From the NCBI GenBank assembly GCA_037783415.1, contig JAZGTN010000009.1, positions 1,488,001 to 1,552,000 on the forward strand: a DNA stretch of 64,000 bases. Direction: 5' to 3'. A program made the position numbers and the translations under genes. Positions 43,415 to 56,300 of this stretch are shown piece after piece; the stretch's first letter is position 1, and the number at the start of each line of letters is the position of its first letter. This DNA comes from Leptasterias polaris (taxonomy: Eukaryota > Echinodermata > Asteroidea > Forcipulatida > Asteriidae). The notes beneath the pieces are model-generated. The model worked only from the letters and a program-made list of their open reading frames with translations, did not search any database and was not told the origin of the DNA.

Positions 43415-45229
43415 TATTAGCAATCATCATTCCATAGTGAGCTATGTCAAAGTGCTATGGTAAATCAACATAAACAAGTGAGAGATAAAGATTATTTTGT
43501 TCCTTGAACATGGCAGCTTTTCAGACGGACACATTTCTGAGAGGAAATTGGTACCGGTGAGATTTTATAAAAAGTAGAATTTTAAGTATCGTCTATTCAT
43601 CCTTCCGATCATTACCAATAAGGCCTACGCATTGTACATTTAAACCACAATGTGAATGCGGTAAAACCGTTTTTAAAAAAATAAAAAAAAATAAAAATAA
43701 ATAGACCCTTAAATTTGAATTTTCATCGCTTTTGCAATTCTGGCCAATCAGGTTGTTCCATCCACTTATAGGAATAATTCGCCCTAAGTTGTGTACAAAC
43801 CAATGAACAGGATTCCCAAGTCTGCGATCGTAGGTTGATACACAAGAGGGCGGTATTTTAGGGGCCTGTGTTTCCCTTTGACCTCTGTGAGGGGGCTGTT
43901 TGACCTTGTGCCGTTAATACAAGGGGTCAATTGATATACTTGTGGACAACAATGACACACTAGGCACTTCACCAAATACTTAGTAGCATTTACATATACA
44001 ATAAATAATTACATAAATTAACTTAACAATTAACATCATAAAATTGAGGTAAAACTAGTTTGTTTTGTAACGAAAAATGTTTTGTCAAAATGCAAAAATG
44101 TAATTAACAACAATACTATATTATTTTAAAACAATACTTCAGAGGAAGGCCAAAAGTTTGTTGCATCTTCTGGTTTTCCTCTTTTAAACTGACCAACTTT
44201 TAAGTATAACTTTTAGTGAGGAGATAACTTGCAACACTACCCTGGTCCATGAAAAAAATATTATTTCATAGCCCTAAATTCAGCGAAACTTTTTAAATAC
44301 ATGTTCCATTAAAACATTTGTGCAAACTTTGTTTCTGAAATAATTTCGGCAACACGTGTAAAATATTTGTTTAAACCCGAAACCAAGTTATTCACTGCCA
44401 TCACACACGGTTACTGACTTGCCAACAGTCTGCCATTTTGGGGTTATCAAAATGCATTCAGGTTACACGTCGCTTAAAATGCACATATCACAGTTAACAC
44501 ACAGGGAATTGACTCCAAACTCACTGCTGCATTGCCCGTTTTTTGTCGAAATAACTTTTTAACGAATTGTTTTTTTCGGACCGAATTTTGTACCGTAGAC
44601 GTTTCAAAACGAAAAACATAGACAATCCATGAATCAATCCATGAATTACATGCACAATTGTTTGTACATGGCTAATGGACGTGAATTAATTTCGGGACCC
44701 CAAAAATGATTCATGTTTTACTTAGTTTCTAATTAATTACCACTTACCATTGGTGAATAATTTTGAACTTTCTCGAATATAATGAAAACAGCTTTTTAAA
44801 AGTTAAAGCAAAATTTCGGGTCAAATCGGCGAAAAATTTGGCTTAGCATCTTTATTGGCACAACCAAGTTACGTCAATTTGGGTTGATACATTGATATAA
44901 ACGTTTGGTGGTGGGTGGGTTGGGGGGATCTCATATATACAAGTTTGGTTTTAGCAATATTATTTCCTAGGCTTTACACTTGAATAGTTATTCTCACAAC
45001 ACATTTGAACCATAGCAGTTTGCGGATTACACCAATGCTTCAGTCATTTCAGCAGATTTTACAACCTGACCCAGCACTCTCTCTATATATTTATATAATA
45101 TAATTTGTTTAATGTAGATACTATTTTCTGCACAGTTCGACTTTTCTTCTAACCACACTGCTTTACATACATTTAACAACGCCTAGGTCATGTTACACAT
45201 AGGGCCAGGTTCAGAAATCTGTAGGCCCC
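43415..45229. other. Intergenic, nothing assignable
   Basis: AT-rich sequence without recognisable exons or repeat ends. A short ATG frame with a GT donor at 43509-43556 is discussed among the rejected items. Confidence 0.5.
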
Positions 45230-45660
45230 AGGCACCACCAGTGTTCAATAGGTCCTAGGTACCAGTGTTCTGTTTGCCCTTGAAACCAGAGTTCACTAGG
45301 GCCTAGGCACCACCAGTGTTCTATAGGCCATACACACCAGTGTTTCATAGGCCCTACACACTAGAGTTATGTAGGGCCTAGGCACCACCAGTGTTCCATA
45401 GGCCCTACACACCAGTGATTCAAAGGCCCTACGCACCAGTGATTCAAAGGCCCTACGCACCAGTGTTCAATAGGCCCTACACACCAGTGTTCTGTTGGCT
45501 GCCTTTAAACTAGAGTTCTGTTGGCCCAAGGCACCAGAGTTCAGTAGGCCCTACGCACCTTCCAAAATCTCATAATTCCTAGGCACCAGTGTTTCCCAGG
45601 CCCTTGGCACCAACCAGTGTTCCATATGCCATGGGCACCGGTGCTCCGTAGTCCCTTGCC
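45230..45660. repeat. Diverged minisatellite of about 25 bp
   Basis: About 15 imperfect units of the form CACCAGTGTTCNATAGGCCCTA with variable spacers. Confidence 0.9.
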
Positions 45661-46264
45661 TCAAACACATGAATCTCTTGTCCCATTCAAAACTGACCCA
45701 GGTCACTGGGTACTAGCCCAGTGCTAAAATGGATGCACTCTGGTAAGTACCGTAGCAGACAAGTGGAGTGGGTATGTATATTCTAAGCCTTTAACATTCA
45801 TATAAAGATCAATCAAGTCTTTTTTGCCCAAAATCTCAAATACATGAATAACATATCCCATTAAATTTTCAAAACTTGCATTACTTTTTTTCAATATCAC
45901 AACCCCACTTTACTACCTGTATATATAGGCACTGTCAACTTGTTCAAGGCAACAACGATACACCGAGCTTTTATAAATTTGGTCAGAACCACACACATGA
46001 AGGCTGATTGCGATAAAAAGTGGAGTGGATTTTTTTTGTTAACAAAGAGCTGAAATTTGCTTAGCACATCAAAAGTTTTCGCTTATAGCAGAAACTGGTT
46101 TATCACCAGCCATGTGATGCATGATTATCACTGGTTACATGTATGTAAGGTTTGATGCTAAGCGTTATTTTGCTTGAATGTAGCGATAATAAGTTGGAAC
46201 ACATTACCCGAACCCTAACTACCTCTAGCCCATCAAACTCCAACAGCATGTTTTGTTTTATTCT

Positions 46265-46475
46265 ATTGGACTGAGGACTGCACTAGTAAACTGATCATGC
46301 TTTACATGTGATCAGGCATACCACCATAATCAGAGTCCAACAGTTTGGGCGTTGAGTTACTGAATGGTGTTGGACTGAGGACTGCTCTAGTAAACTGATT
46401 ATGCTTTACAAGGGATCAGGCATATACCACCATAATCAGAGTCCCAACGGTTTGGGTGTCGAGTTACTGAATGGT
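46265..46475. repeat. Tandem duplication of about 106 bp
   Basis: Two copies starting TTGGACTGAGGACTGC and ending GAGTTACTGAATGGTG. An AATAAA on the minus strand at 46257-46262 just left of it could serve the ARHGAP32-like 3' UTR. Confidence 0.85.
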
Positions 46476-46700
46476 GTTGGATTTTGTGAGATTGAGGAAG
46501 GATCCAAGTAAATTACTCCAAAGAGATAAGGTTCTAAAGAGACCTTTAGTATGGGTGACATTGGGAAGGACAGCAGCGAGTATTGAATAAGCAGGTTGGG
46601 CTGCCATTTGAGAAAGTCAAAATCAGGAATTTTACGAGGTTACATTATTTATCTGTCCCCCATCCAAAAATCTTATCCTCATGTTATGGTTTTCGAAACT

Positions 46701-46857
46701 GGGCCCAATTTCATAAAGCTGTTCAGCAAAACTAATAACAGGGCACCAGTCATGACATTGTGAGTGGCGTGCCATTTTGAGTGGTAACCTTTTTCTACTT
46801 AGCAATGTTTCAGGCTAAGCAAGCTTTTGTGTTTACCAGCTGTATGAAATTGGGCTC
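46701..46857. mobile_element. MITE family B copy
   Basis: GGGCCCAATTTCATAAAGC at the left and GCTGTATGAAATTGGGCTC at the right, with GGCACCAGTCATGAC and GTGGTAACC inside. It probably lies within the ARHGAP32-like 3' UTR or just beyond. Confidence 0.85.
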
Positions 46858-46904
46858 AGGATGAGGGGGTATATACCAATATAGAAATATTAATGTATCT
46901 CGAT

Positions 46905-47252
46905 CAAGAGATTAGGGATAAAAGTTTATCCCTATGGGGTGATATAAACATATCCCTACTAGGAGTTTTTAACATATAGATGTATTTGGTGACATTACCA
47001 TATCCCTATCAGGTGATATTAACATCCCTATCAGGTGATATTAACATATCCCTATCAGGTGATATTAACATCCCCATTGGGTGATATTAACATATCTCTA
47101 CCAGGTGATATTAATGTATCCCTACCAGGTGATATTAACATATCCCTACTGGATAATGTTAACATATCCCTGGCAGGTGACATCACCATCCCCACTGTGT
47201 AATATTAACTATCCCTATCAAGTGATATTAATCTGTATTGGGTGATATTAAA
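46905..47252. repeat. Minisatellite next to the ARHGAP32-like stop codon
   Basis: About 14 imperfect units of CATATCCCTATCAGGTGATATTAA (some lacking the ATA), ending about 50 bp from the stop codon at 47305. It would be transcribed if the 3' UTR extends this far. Confidence 0.92.
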
Positions 47253-47304
47253 ACCCTTCCAATTATGAGCAAAAAACCTCTACACTGTGTCTTGTTGATC
47301 ATCA

Positions 47305-50300
47305 TTACAACTCTATGACGTGTTCCACGATATCATCGATCGCCAGTCCGTAAACTAGATCATGCTCTCCATTCTCGTCAGAGGGGGTACAAAAGGGAGA
47401 TTCAACTACCTCAAAAGCGGGTGGGGAGGCTGTTCTAACATTGCAATCTACCCCTCTGTCAGATGAACTCTGGGACGCGTTGTCGTCGAGGTTATCGTAT
47501 TGTGAGGAGAGAGTTGCTTGACTGACGCGGATTTCCGTTGCCATGTCACCCAGGTTTGTTTTCACTCCCAGGATGTCCGAATCTAATTCATCTTCGTCCG
47601 GAAATTTCATTTCATGTAAGCCTAGGTCTTCCTCTGTGGACGGGTTTCCAATCTCAATGCTCAAACTGTAGTCCTCTTGTTCAGTTTCCGGGCTAGGCTC
47701 ACTGGCAGAATGTTGTGTCATTGCCTGATCAGAGTCCTCAATCTCCTCCAGATCTACAGAGGCTTCTTCGAATGAGGTCTCAACTGAGTCGTCCAATTTA
47801 TCGTCCATCGATTTCGAGTTCTTAACGCCGTCTGATTCGTCAGGTAAGTTTTCAAAATTGATTAAGTCCGATTCCCTGCTTAGAACGTCAAATTCTAAGT
47901 TCACATCCAAGTTTTTGCTCTGAGTTTTTTCCCAACGTTCAACTAAATCTTCATCTTTCACTACATCCGAAGATTGCCTTCCCTCTGTTGACGATAATGG
48001 TTTGTTCCTGTGAGGTAGGCTTTCATTGTGTGTGGGTGATTCCACCGTAGACTCCAGGGGAGATTTACAAGCTATATCATTTTCTTTGACAATAAATAGT
48101 GGCACATCAGATTCCTTTGAGGTACTTTCATCACCCTCGCCGTCGGATGAGTGATTGTAATTGGCATTCAACGTATCCAAGAACTGAGGAACCGGCTGGT
48201 ACTCTTCCGTTTCAAGAGGTGCCCTTGGAAATAAAGTCTGTTTCCCTGACTGCCCTTCCTCTGTACTAGTGTCAAAATCAGGCGTGAGGGCCCTGTTGCT
48301 ATATTTCTCCATAATGTGGTCATACTCTGATAGCACCGTGTCCAAACTGAACTTCGTTTCAGGCGTGAACAGGAAGTCCTCGAAAAGGTCAGAGTCTGTG
48401 TTTGCATGTGCACGCGCCGAGAGGGACCTGGGTCTGACATGCGTGCCGTGGTCCTTACCTTCTCCATGAATCTGATCCTGCCCAAAGTCCTCGGATGTCT
48501 GTGAGTTGGCATCTTGGGTACCTGAGGAATCCAAGAGATTACTATCCTCAATTTTGACAACACTTCGAAGTTCAACTTGGCTCTCGTCACCGGGGGTGTT
48601 CTGCGTCCCCCGTGCCTGCTTCCCCAACTCGTTGCCGAGGCTCAACTCTCGTTTCACTTTAGTCTTTGTCTTCATCGCTCTTGTGAGCTTCTCTAAGACA
48701 GAGCTCCCTTTGGATCCTTCAGGACTGTCCATTGAGCCCTTTCTCCTCCAGGACTTTGGACTCGGGTCTTCCTCTGTGATGTCCATATCTCGAGGCGGTG
48801 AGATACCAAGAGGTTGTAGTTCCATTGGAGGAGAGCTCTGGATCTTCCTCCTTGATGGAATCCCCATAGCTTTGCTCCGCCGTCGAACGGGGGCCTGAGG
48901 TGACAACCGCCCGTTCTGGTTCTTGTCAGCACTCAATGGGCTCTCTGCTCCGTTGACGATCGGGATGAGATTTTTGGGGTTGGTCATGAAAGCTTTGGCA
49001 CTGATTTCAAGCAGGTTATCATCACTGCTTGTGTTGTTTTTGGCTTCGGTGGAGATGTCCCTTGGGGTCGACAGAGGTGTTTTCGGAGAGGTGATGTTAG
49101 ACTCTGAGCTGCTGATGCTCTGGTCGATCCAGAGGGGACTTGACTTCCTCCGATCCTTCTCATCTTTCTTCTTCTCCGGCGGTTTCTCAACGATAAAAAT
49201 CTCATCTTCTGACTCCTCTTCCTTCTTGAGATGTGATGTCGAGGCCAGGAAGTCCTCCGTTGCCGCGGCGATGGTTGCCGCATCCACCTCAAAGAAGGAG
49301 TCATGGGAGGAGGCCCTCTGGAGGCTGTCAACACAAGCCACTGAGTTCCTCCGCATCAGGACTCTGCGAGGACCTGCAGGAAAAAATATTCAAAAATTTA
49401 TTACAGCCTTGCGGAACAAGTGAAAGACTTTTAACGATTCCATTCTGATGTTCCCGTGGGATGAAGCTATGACAACTAAACGAGCATCAGCACCTGAGAT
49501 ATAAAAGAGGAGGAAAATTCCTGCCACAAAATTAAACCGGGGTCCTGGTGTTGAAAGGCGAGGAAAGATACAACAATACCAATCCGACCGCCCTGACATG
49601 TCTACAATCACATGACCCAATCAGGATTGCTGTAATCACATGACCTAATAATCACCTGACCACACTTACCATTGCCATCCCCAGATCTCTGTCCGTCGTA
49701 GCTGGAGTTACTGGAAGTCAGGGATTCAACGCTACGCACGGATCTCAGACTTCCTCTGCCGTGGGACTTTTCTCCGTCTTTCTTCTTACCGTCTTTCGAT
49801 CCGGAGCGGGTGAAGAAGTTCTTCCAGCCTGGAGACTTCTTAGACTTAGATGAGAAGGATCCTCTTTTCCTACAAACAAATAAAAAAATGTAACTTGTGG
49901 AATTTCTGCAGCAGGAATAAAGAACCATTAAAATTCAATTCATTTGAAACTCAGATTTATTTCTATACTTCATGAAAATTTTAAAAGAATTAAATCAAAG
50001 AAGTAACCATAAATGCATTTATTAACAAGGCAACAATTTAAATAAGTATGGAGGCATCTTCTAGAAGCAGAGGCTTTGTGAGGAGATGCCTGATGAACAG
50101 ACAAACAGAACAAGAACGTACAGACAGACAAGTAGAACAAAGACAGACAGGATGGAAATGTAACAATAAGATAAGTAGTGTAAAAAGAGAACAATTACTG
50201 ACTAGCCCTTTGAGAATAAGCTATGTCAGATACCGGGAGAGGAGAGCTCTTTTATAAGCGCTTTTAAATGAGAGTTATTTTCGACCAATTCCAATGTGTG

Positions 50301-53300
50301 ATAAACGAGTGTCTCAAAAGTCGGGCACGTTTCTCGGCTCAACCGACTGTTCCCGTTAGCATACTCTCCCGCAATCCAGTGGAACGCCAGTATGTTCGGC
50401 TTAAATTAGCCAGAATGTGCACACAACACAAGTACGCTCCAAGATAAAATATTTTTGTGCGTGAAACATTTTTGCGAAATTGAGACACAAAGTTTGTGCA
50501 AAATCAATTTAAAAAAATTTGCACAGAGCATTTTCAATGTGAGATTTGATTTTTTTGTGTGCAAAATCGAGTTAAAGCGTTTTTACACTGACGCTACGTT
50601 ATCAACAGTGAATAAAAACTTGGGTCCTACCTTTCCATAGGGAAGTTAATTACTGTATGGTACTGCTTAGGCAGAGCTGCTGGCCCTCCACCGACCTCTA
50701 TGTACTTTGGCTTGTCCTCGGTAGCGTCAGCTCCTTGGGATGCCGTCCTAGCTCTCGCCTCCTCAAGCGAGAGCAATTTGGTTGGAGTGGAGAGGATAAG
50801 AGATTTGGGTCTCTGCATCTCCTGTCCCATCACTGTAGGAGGAAGGAAACACCGCATCCCGAAGGAAAACCAAAAGTAGGAGTTAGTGAAATTGTTCCAC
50901 CTGAGCAGCATTCAATCAATGAACGTCTACTCCATGTTGGCAAGTTTACAATTACTACTAGCTGGGCCCAATTTCATGGGGCGCTTAAGCACAGGGAGTA
51001 GCTAAGCATAAATAAAATATGATTACCAAAATAAAGTTACCAGCCTAAAAGCGAAAATTTCATCACATTGATGTCACCACAAAAATTTTACTGTGCAAGA
51101 TTGTTCTACCAGTCCACTTAAAGTGTCAAATCTTCAGCCTAACACTTACATCTTCCAGGCACATCGGGAAACAGTTTATCATTGAAGATGACGTCAGCCT
51201 TGCGTATCAAATACTCAACTACAGTGGCTTGTATTTTGATCTCCATGAAGGCTGCAGCTGTGGCCAGGATCAGGTCCTTGGATCTGGGGAGAAATTGTGA
51301 AGGGAAATTTAAAACATCATACTGGTTGGATCATAACCAATGTATTAGGCTGTTCAGGGCTCAACATTTTGGTGTTTTTAGTATCGGGCAAGGCAAGTCA
51401 AGCTGTCTTACATTTTCTTTGAAGGGTACTGTTGTCATGATTAGGATAGTGGCAGGATAACATCAATGCAACAGGTGCATTACCAAAAAAAAATAGTTAA
51501 ACATTGATAATGCGAACAAGGAGAACTGACCTTAAGAGGTTCGGGGCCCAGACTATGGCTAGGTTCTTTGTGTTCATTCCGGTCTGGCCCCCGTAGGCGG
51601 CCATCTTGGCCAGGTGTTTGATGAGGAACTCCAGGGTGCGGTAGTGAGGGGGTGGAAGCTGCTGGACAGTGTCATGCATCTTAATCAATCGTCTCTCCTC
51701 ATTAGACGTTGCTGCCTCCTAAATAAAGGTAAAACCCCACCCCCAACAATTCGCATTAATCTTTAGAAAGAAACAGGCATGGCAGTTTGGGTGTGGTGCT
51801 CCAGGTTTTGGTCAAGAGGGCAATGAAGAAAATGTAATCCTAAGAGAGAATTGGGCGTGGCAGTTAGGGTGTGGTATTTTGGGTGTGGTCATGAAGGCAT
51901 TTTTGGAGAGTTTTGTGTATCTTTAATGCCTCCTGATGAAAGGAACCAACACCTTCACTATTAAAATAGGTGAGGCATTTAGGGTGAGGTTATAAGAGTG
52001 TGGGCTTAAGTACCCAAATATATACATGTACTCAACTTTAGTGTCATCACTTCTTTTGGCCAAATTTTTGTCCCTTCCTCTCCCTTCCCCCGTATGATTG
52101 TAATTTATTTCTTTCATAATTTATTGATGTAAAAATATTTGTGAATATTTATATGAATGTATTAATTTTATTATTCTTTTATTATTATTATTTTTCTTTC
52201 CAACCAAATGGTTTTTACTTGATAACATTCGGCATGGTGTGTATATGTATTAATTTAATAACTAAATTTATAATTATTGGGTTCCGGGTCTTGTATAAGC
52301 TTATGCTTTTTACCTGGATCCCTCGTATCATTTCTGTTATTTTTTAAATATGCATTGTTTATCTGTTCTTGAGAATATGCTACAAATAAACCAAACCAAA
52401 CCAAAACAGGCTTAAGCAACTGTTTAGTGAACAATAAGTCAACAATTTAAACTGATATTCATAAATACTCCAGACAGTTTCGCTATTCCTATTGGTGGAG
52501 AGCACGTCACGTGGGGGTGTTTAAACGGCTGATAAAGACATAGCTGGAGCTGTTTAAGACCGGTTGTTTTCGGATAGCATTTGTGCGGGTTAGCCCACAA
52601 CCCCATTCTCAGGGGAGATCGATCTCGCCGCGCCATTTTAGTCCATGGACACGAGGGTGCGTTACTACGGCCGTTTAAGAACTCGTCGCTACCCTTTTAT
52701 TCCCTTATTATAGCACCTTTGAGCACATTGAACTCAAAGTGTTTGACCAAAATAAACAAGAAATAATAAACCTTTTTAAATGCGAAAAGATATTTTTATT
52801 TTCAGGGAACTTTCTGCAGAATCAGGTAGAGTTTCAAATTTATTGGTCAGAACATGGAAAGATTTTTTTATTTTTAGGGAACTTTCTGCAGAATGAGGGA
52901 GAGTGGGCAACTCTGGTAAAGAATTAAATCCACCCAATGACGACTTACCTCAAACTTCTTATACAGCTGATAAGTCAAAAGGGGATTTGGAAGTTCCCTG
53001 AAGTACAGCTTGCAGACCGAGGACACACAATGGATGTCCTTATCGTACTGCATCAGGTCGGGGACCTTCTCGCTGTCAAATTCATCTCTCAGCCATTGGA
53101 CGGTGGACGAGACGCCTGAGAGCCTGTAGATGCCGTCAACGACGCCGTACGACTCAATGAACTCTGTGCAAGCTTGGATGATACTTGGGACTAGTGTGTT
53201 TATAATATATTAAAAAAAACATATTTAAAGGCCCTGTACACTATTGGTAAGATCGAAAAACACAAATGTTCACAGATTCACACATAACTTACATGATTTA

Positions 53301-56300
53301 AAGTAAGTAATGGTAGAAAGGGTTCCTTAAAATATTTCTGCCTAAAATGCTATCGTTTCTGAGAAATGAGTAAAACAATAGTTTTTATCGCGCGCGATAA
53401 TAAACTCGATGTTTGAAAAACAGAAAACACATAAGGTCTCTTTTCACTATTTTCTCGTGACCTCGATGACCAATTGAGCTCAAATTTTCACAGGTTTGTT
53501 ATTTCATGTGTGTGGCTGATTACACAAAACATGAACACTGTCTGTGATTATTTTGTCAGCTCTGCCAATCCTGTATAATACCTTTAAAGGATGTGCATAA
53601 CATTGGTACGAGTAAAAATATAAATGTTCACAGATTAGCGCATAACTTACATGGTATAAAGTAGGTCATTGTGGGAACCTACCAGAATGCAATCGCTTTT
53701 GAGAAATGACCCTTACCAAAATTTCCCATTCATTCCAATTGGATATCCAGTTGGAAAGAATTGGATTGAGTTGGTACCGAGTTGGTGTGTGTTGGTTTAT
53801 ATTGGAATACTGAATTTCTAATTGAAATTAAATCTCAGACCAACTCGGTCCAGTTGGAAATCCAAGTGGACTCAGTTGGCTTGATTTGATTGAATTGGAT
53901 CCAGTTTAATTTTTTTTCTACCTATTGGAAATTTCACCTCCTAATATATTTCCAACTGGAAATTTTATTTCCCAACAGGGTCTAGTTGAAATTTTTTTTA
54001 AAACTGAATCCAACTGAGTCCAATTGGGTCCAATTGGTTTTGAGCCAAAACACAACAATGGAAACATTCCAATTGGTTCCAATCGGAAATTTTGGTAAGG
54101 AGAGTACAACGATCACTTTTGATCAAAAGTCCAAAAGTCCAAAACGCAATGTTTGAAAACAGTGAAAACATTTAAGTTTTGTTTTCCCTACCATCTGTTC
54201 CACAGTTCAACAGGTGCTCCCCAAGATCACAACCAAAGACACGCTCCCGTAAGATCCCCCTCTGCTTCAACCCCCGCCTCGTCGGCCTCGCTAAGATAAA
54301 TGAGCGTAGAAATGTTATCAACTTGCCATGCTTGTTAAGAACTGTGGAAGAGGGAGACGGAGAGAGAAGGTGGGGAGAAAGAGATAAGACAGAGTTAATA
54401 CCCGGTGAAGGTGAAGATGATCCATTGATTAGTACACTTAAAACCTGGCCCCAATTTCATAGAGCTGCTTAAGCAGAAAATATTGCTTAACAATTGTCTG
54501 CTAAGCAGAAACGAGCAGGATACCAGTCACAAAAAGTACACATGACATGGTAGTTTGGCTGGTAACCTAAATCTGGTAAGCAACATTTTGTTGTGCCTAA
54601 GCTACTGTGAAAATGGGCCCTGGCCCCAATTTCACAGAGCTGCTTAATGGCTGATTTTCTGCTTACTGTGCGAGTTTCCATTTCATAGTGCTGCTAACTG
54701 TAAGCACACTAAAAGGCATGGTAACCTTCCGGTCTTTACTGTATAAAGCTAAGTATAAGTTTGTTATTCATTTTTTGTGCTTAAGCAGCTCTATGAAATT
54801 GGGCCCTGGATAGGCAAGGAAATTTTGCTTGTGAAAGCATTCTTCGCTTATACAGCTAGCGCAGAAACTTAACGCTAACCCTGTGTGAGCGAAGAATGGG
54901 GTCCGTATATTGAAGCTCAGAATTCCACATCATTAAGTAACCGAAGCAAACATGCACAGATTACTAAACTGCTATTGAATATTCATGAGCTGTTTTGCAT
55001 ATATCAAATTGCATATGTTTTGCCCCAAACCCATAATATCTATTGCAGAGAGACCATTGGGTTACCATCACAGTTTGCATTGTGATGGAGAGCTTTATAA
55101 AATACAGTCATTTTACACAATACCACAACACAATCTACTGTAAAAAAGCACACCATCTACGCACTGACAAAACATACGTCTAAACATTTGTTACGACAGT
55201 CATTTCACATGCTCAATACAAATACAGCTGTCAATCACAGAAGACAATCATGTGACACTCAGCGTCAAAACCAGGCATTTCCCGCCAAAACTCAAAACTT
55301 GATTTTAAAATATTTTTTGTGATTTTGTTTTGGCTCGTCAACTTGATAAGAGTAAGAGCTTAAAAATAACACCAATTGACCGCTACATTGTAGCACAATG
55401 CCCAGCGCACCGACACGCGCCTATCCTATCCGCCACTATGGAAGTCAAAATGTACACAATGAAATTGACTCAAAAAAAAGTGGAAATGGTAGATGCGCAT
55501 TGTTAGGAGGTGATATGCAGGTGTACCATTTCCGCCCTTTTACAGAGTCAATTCCTTTGTGGACATTTTGACTCCCAAAATGGCGGACAGGATAGACGCG
55601 CTTAAGTGCGCTGCGCGTTGTGCAATGGGTCTATTGAGGGCCCGGTGAGTCTTTCTCAACATATAGAATGTTATAATTTGTTTTTTTACCGTTGTGTTAA
55701 GCACTGTTTACCCAGTACTTTCCTGAATTCTGTGAAAAATATCCACAGGCAAATCACTCGGGTAAGATTCGAACCCACGACCTTTGCATTGCTAGAGCAG
55801 ATCCCTACCACTAGACCACTGAGCTATTCTGATGGCTAGAGGCAGTTAGAATCCCACCCGAGTGATTTGCCTGCAGTTTCTTTTCACAGAACTCGGGAAA
55901 GTACCGAGTATACAGTGCTTTAGACACATCGGTGTAGGGTAAAAAAACAAACTATATTCATTATCCACGATGCAAAATTAACATCCATTAAAATATAGAA
56001 TGTTAGATGGTTGAGGTTATTGTTCAAGGGATTTTTCTCTTTACAAGAAATGCCTGATTTTGGTGAGGGGCGTCGCAAATAAATGAATTTGTTAAATGAT
56101 CATGTACATGTACAGGTGCAAGAATTATCTTATGGAGTCACAAACATGTGTACATTACATCTCCAGTTACAAAATATACAAAAATGTCTGATTTGGTGAG
56201 CTATTTTGAGATCAGTGACAGACTTTGAAACACTATAAAGGGCGGCATGTCCCCACCTGTACATGTTGTACATGTAGTGTTTCAGGTAAGTTCCTATTAA

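Noticed and set aside
43509..43556. Possible first coding exon (ATGGCAGCTTTTCAGACGG, then CG|GTGAGA)
   Set aside because: Good start context and donor, but I could not find a following exon or recognise the peptide.
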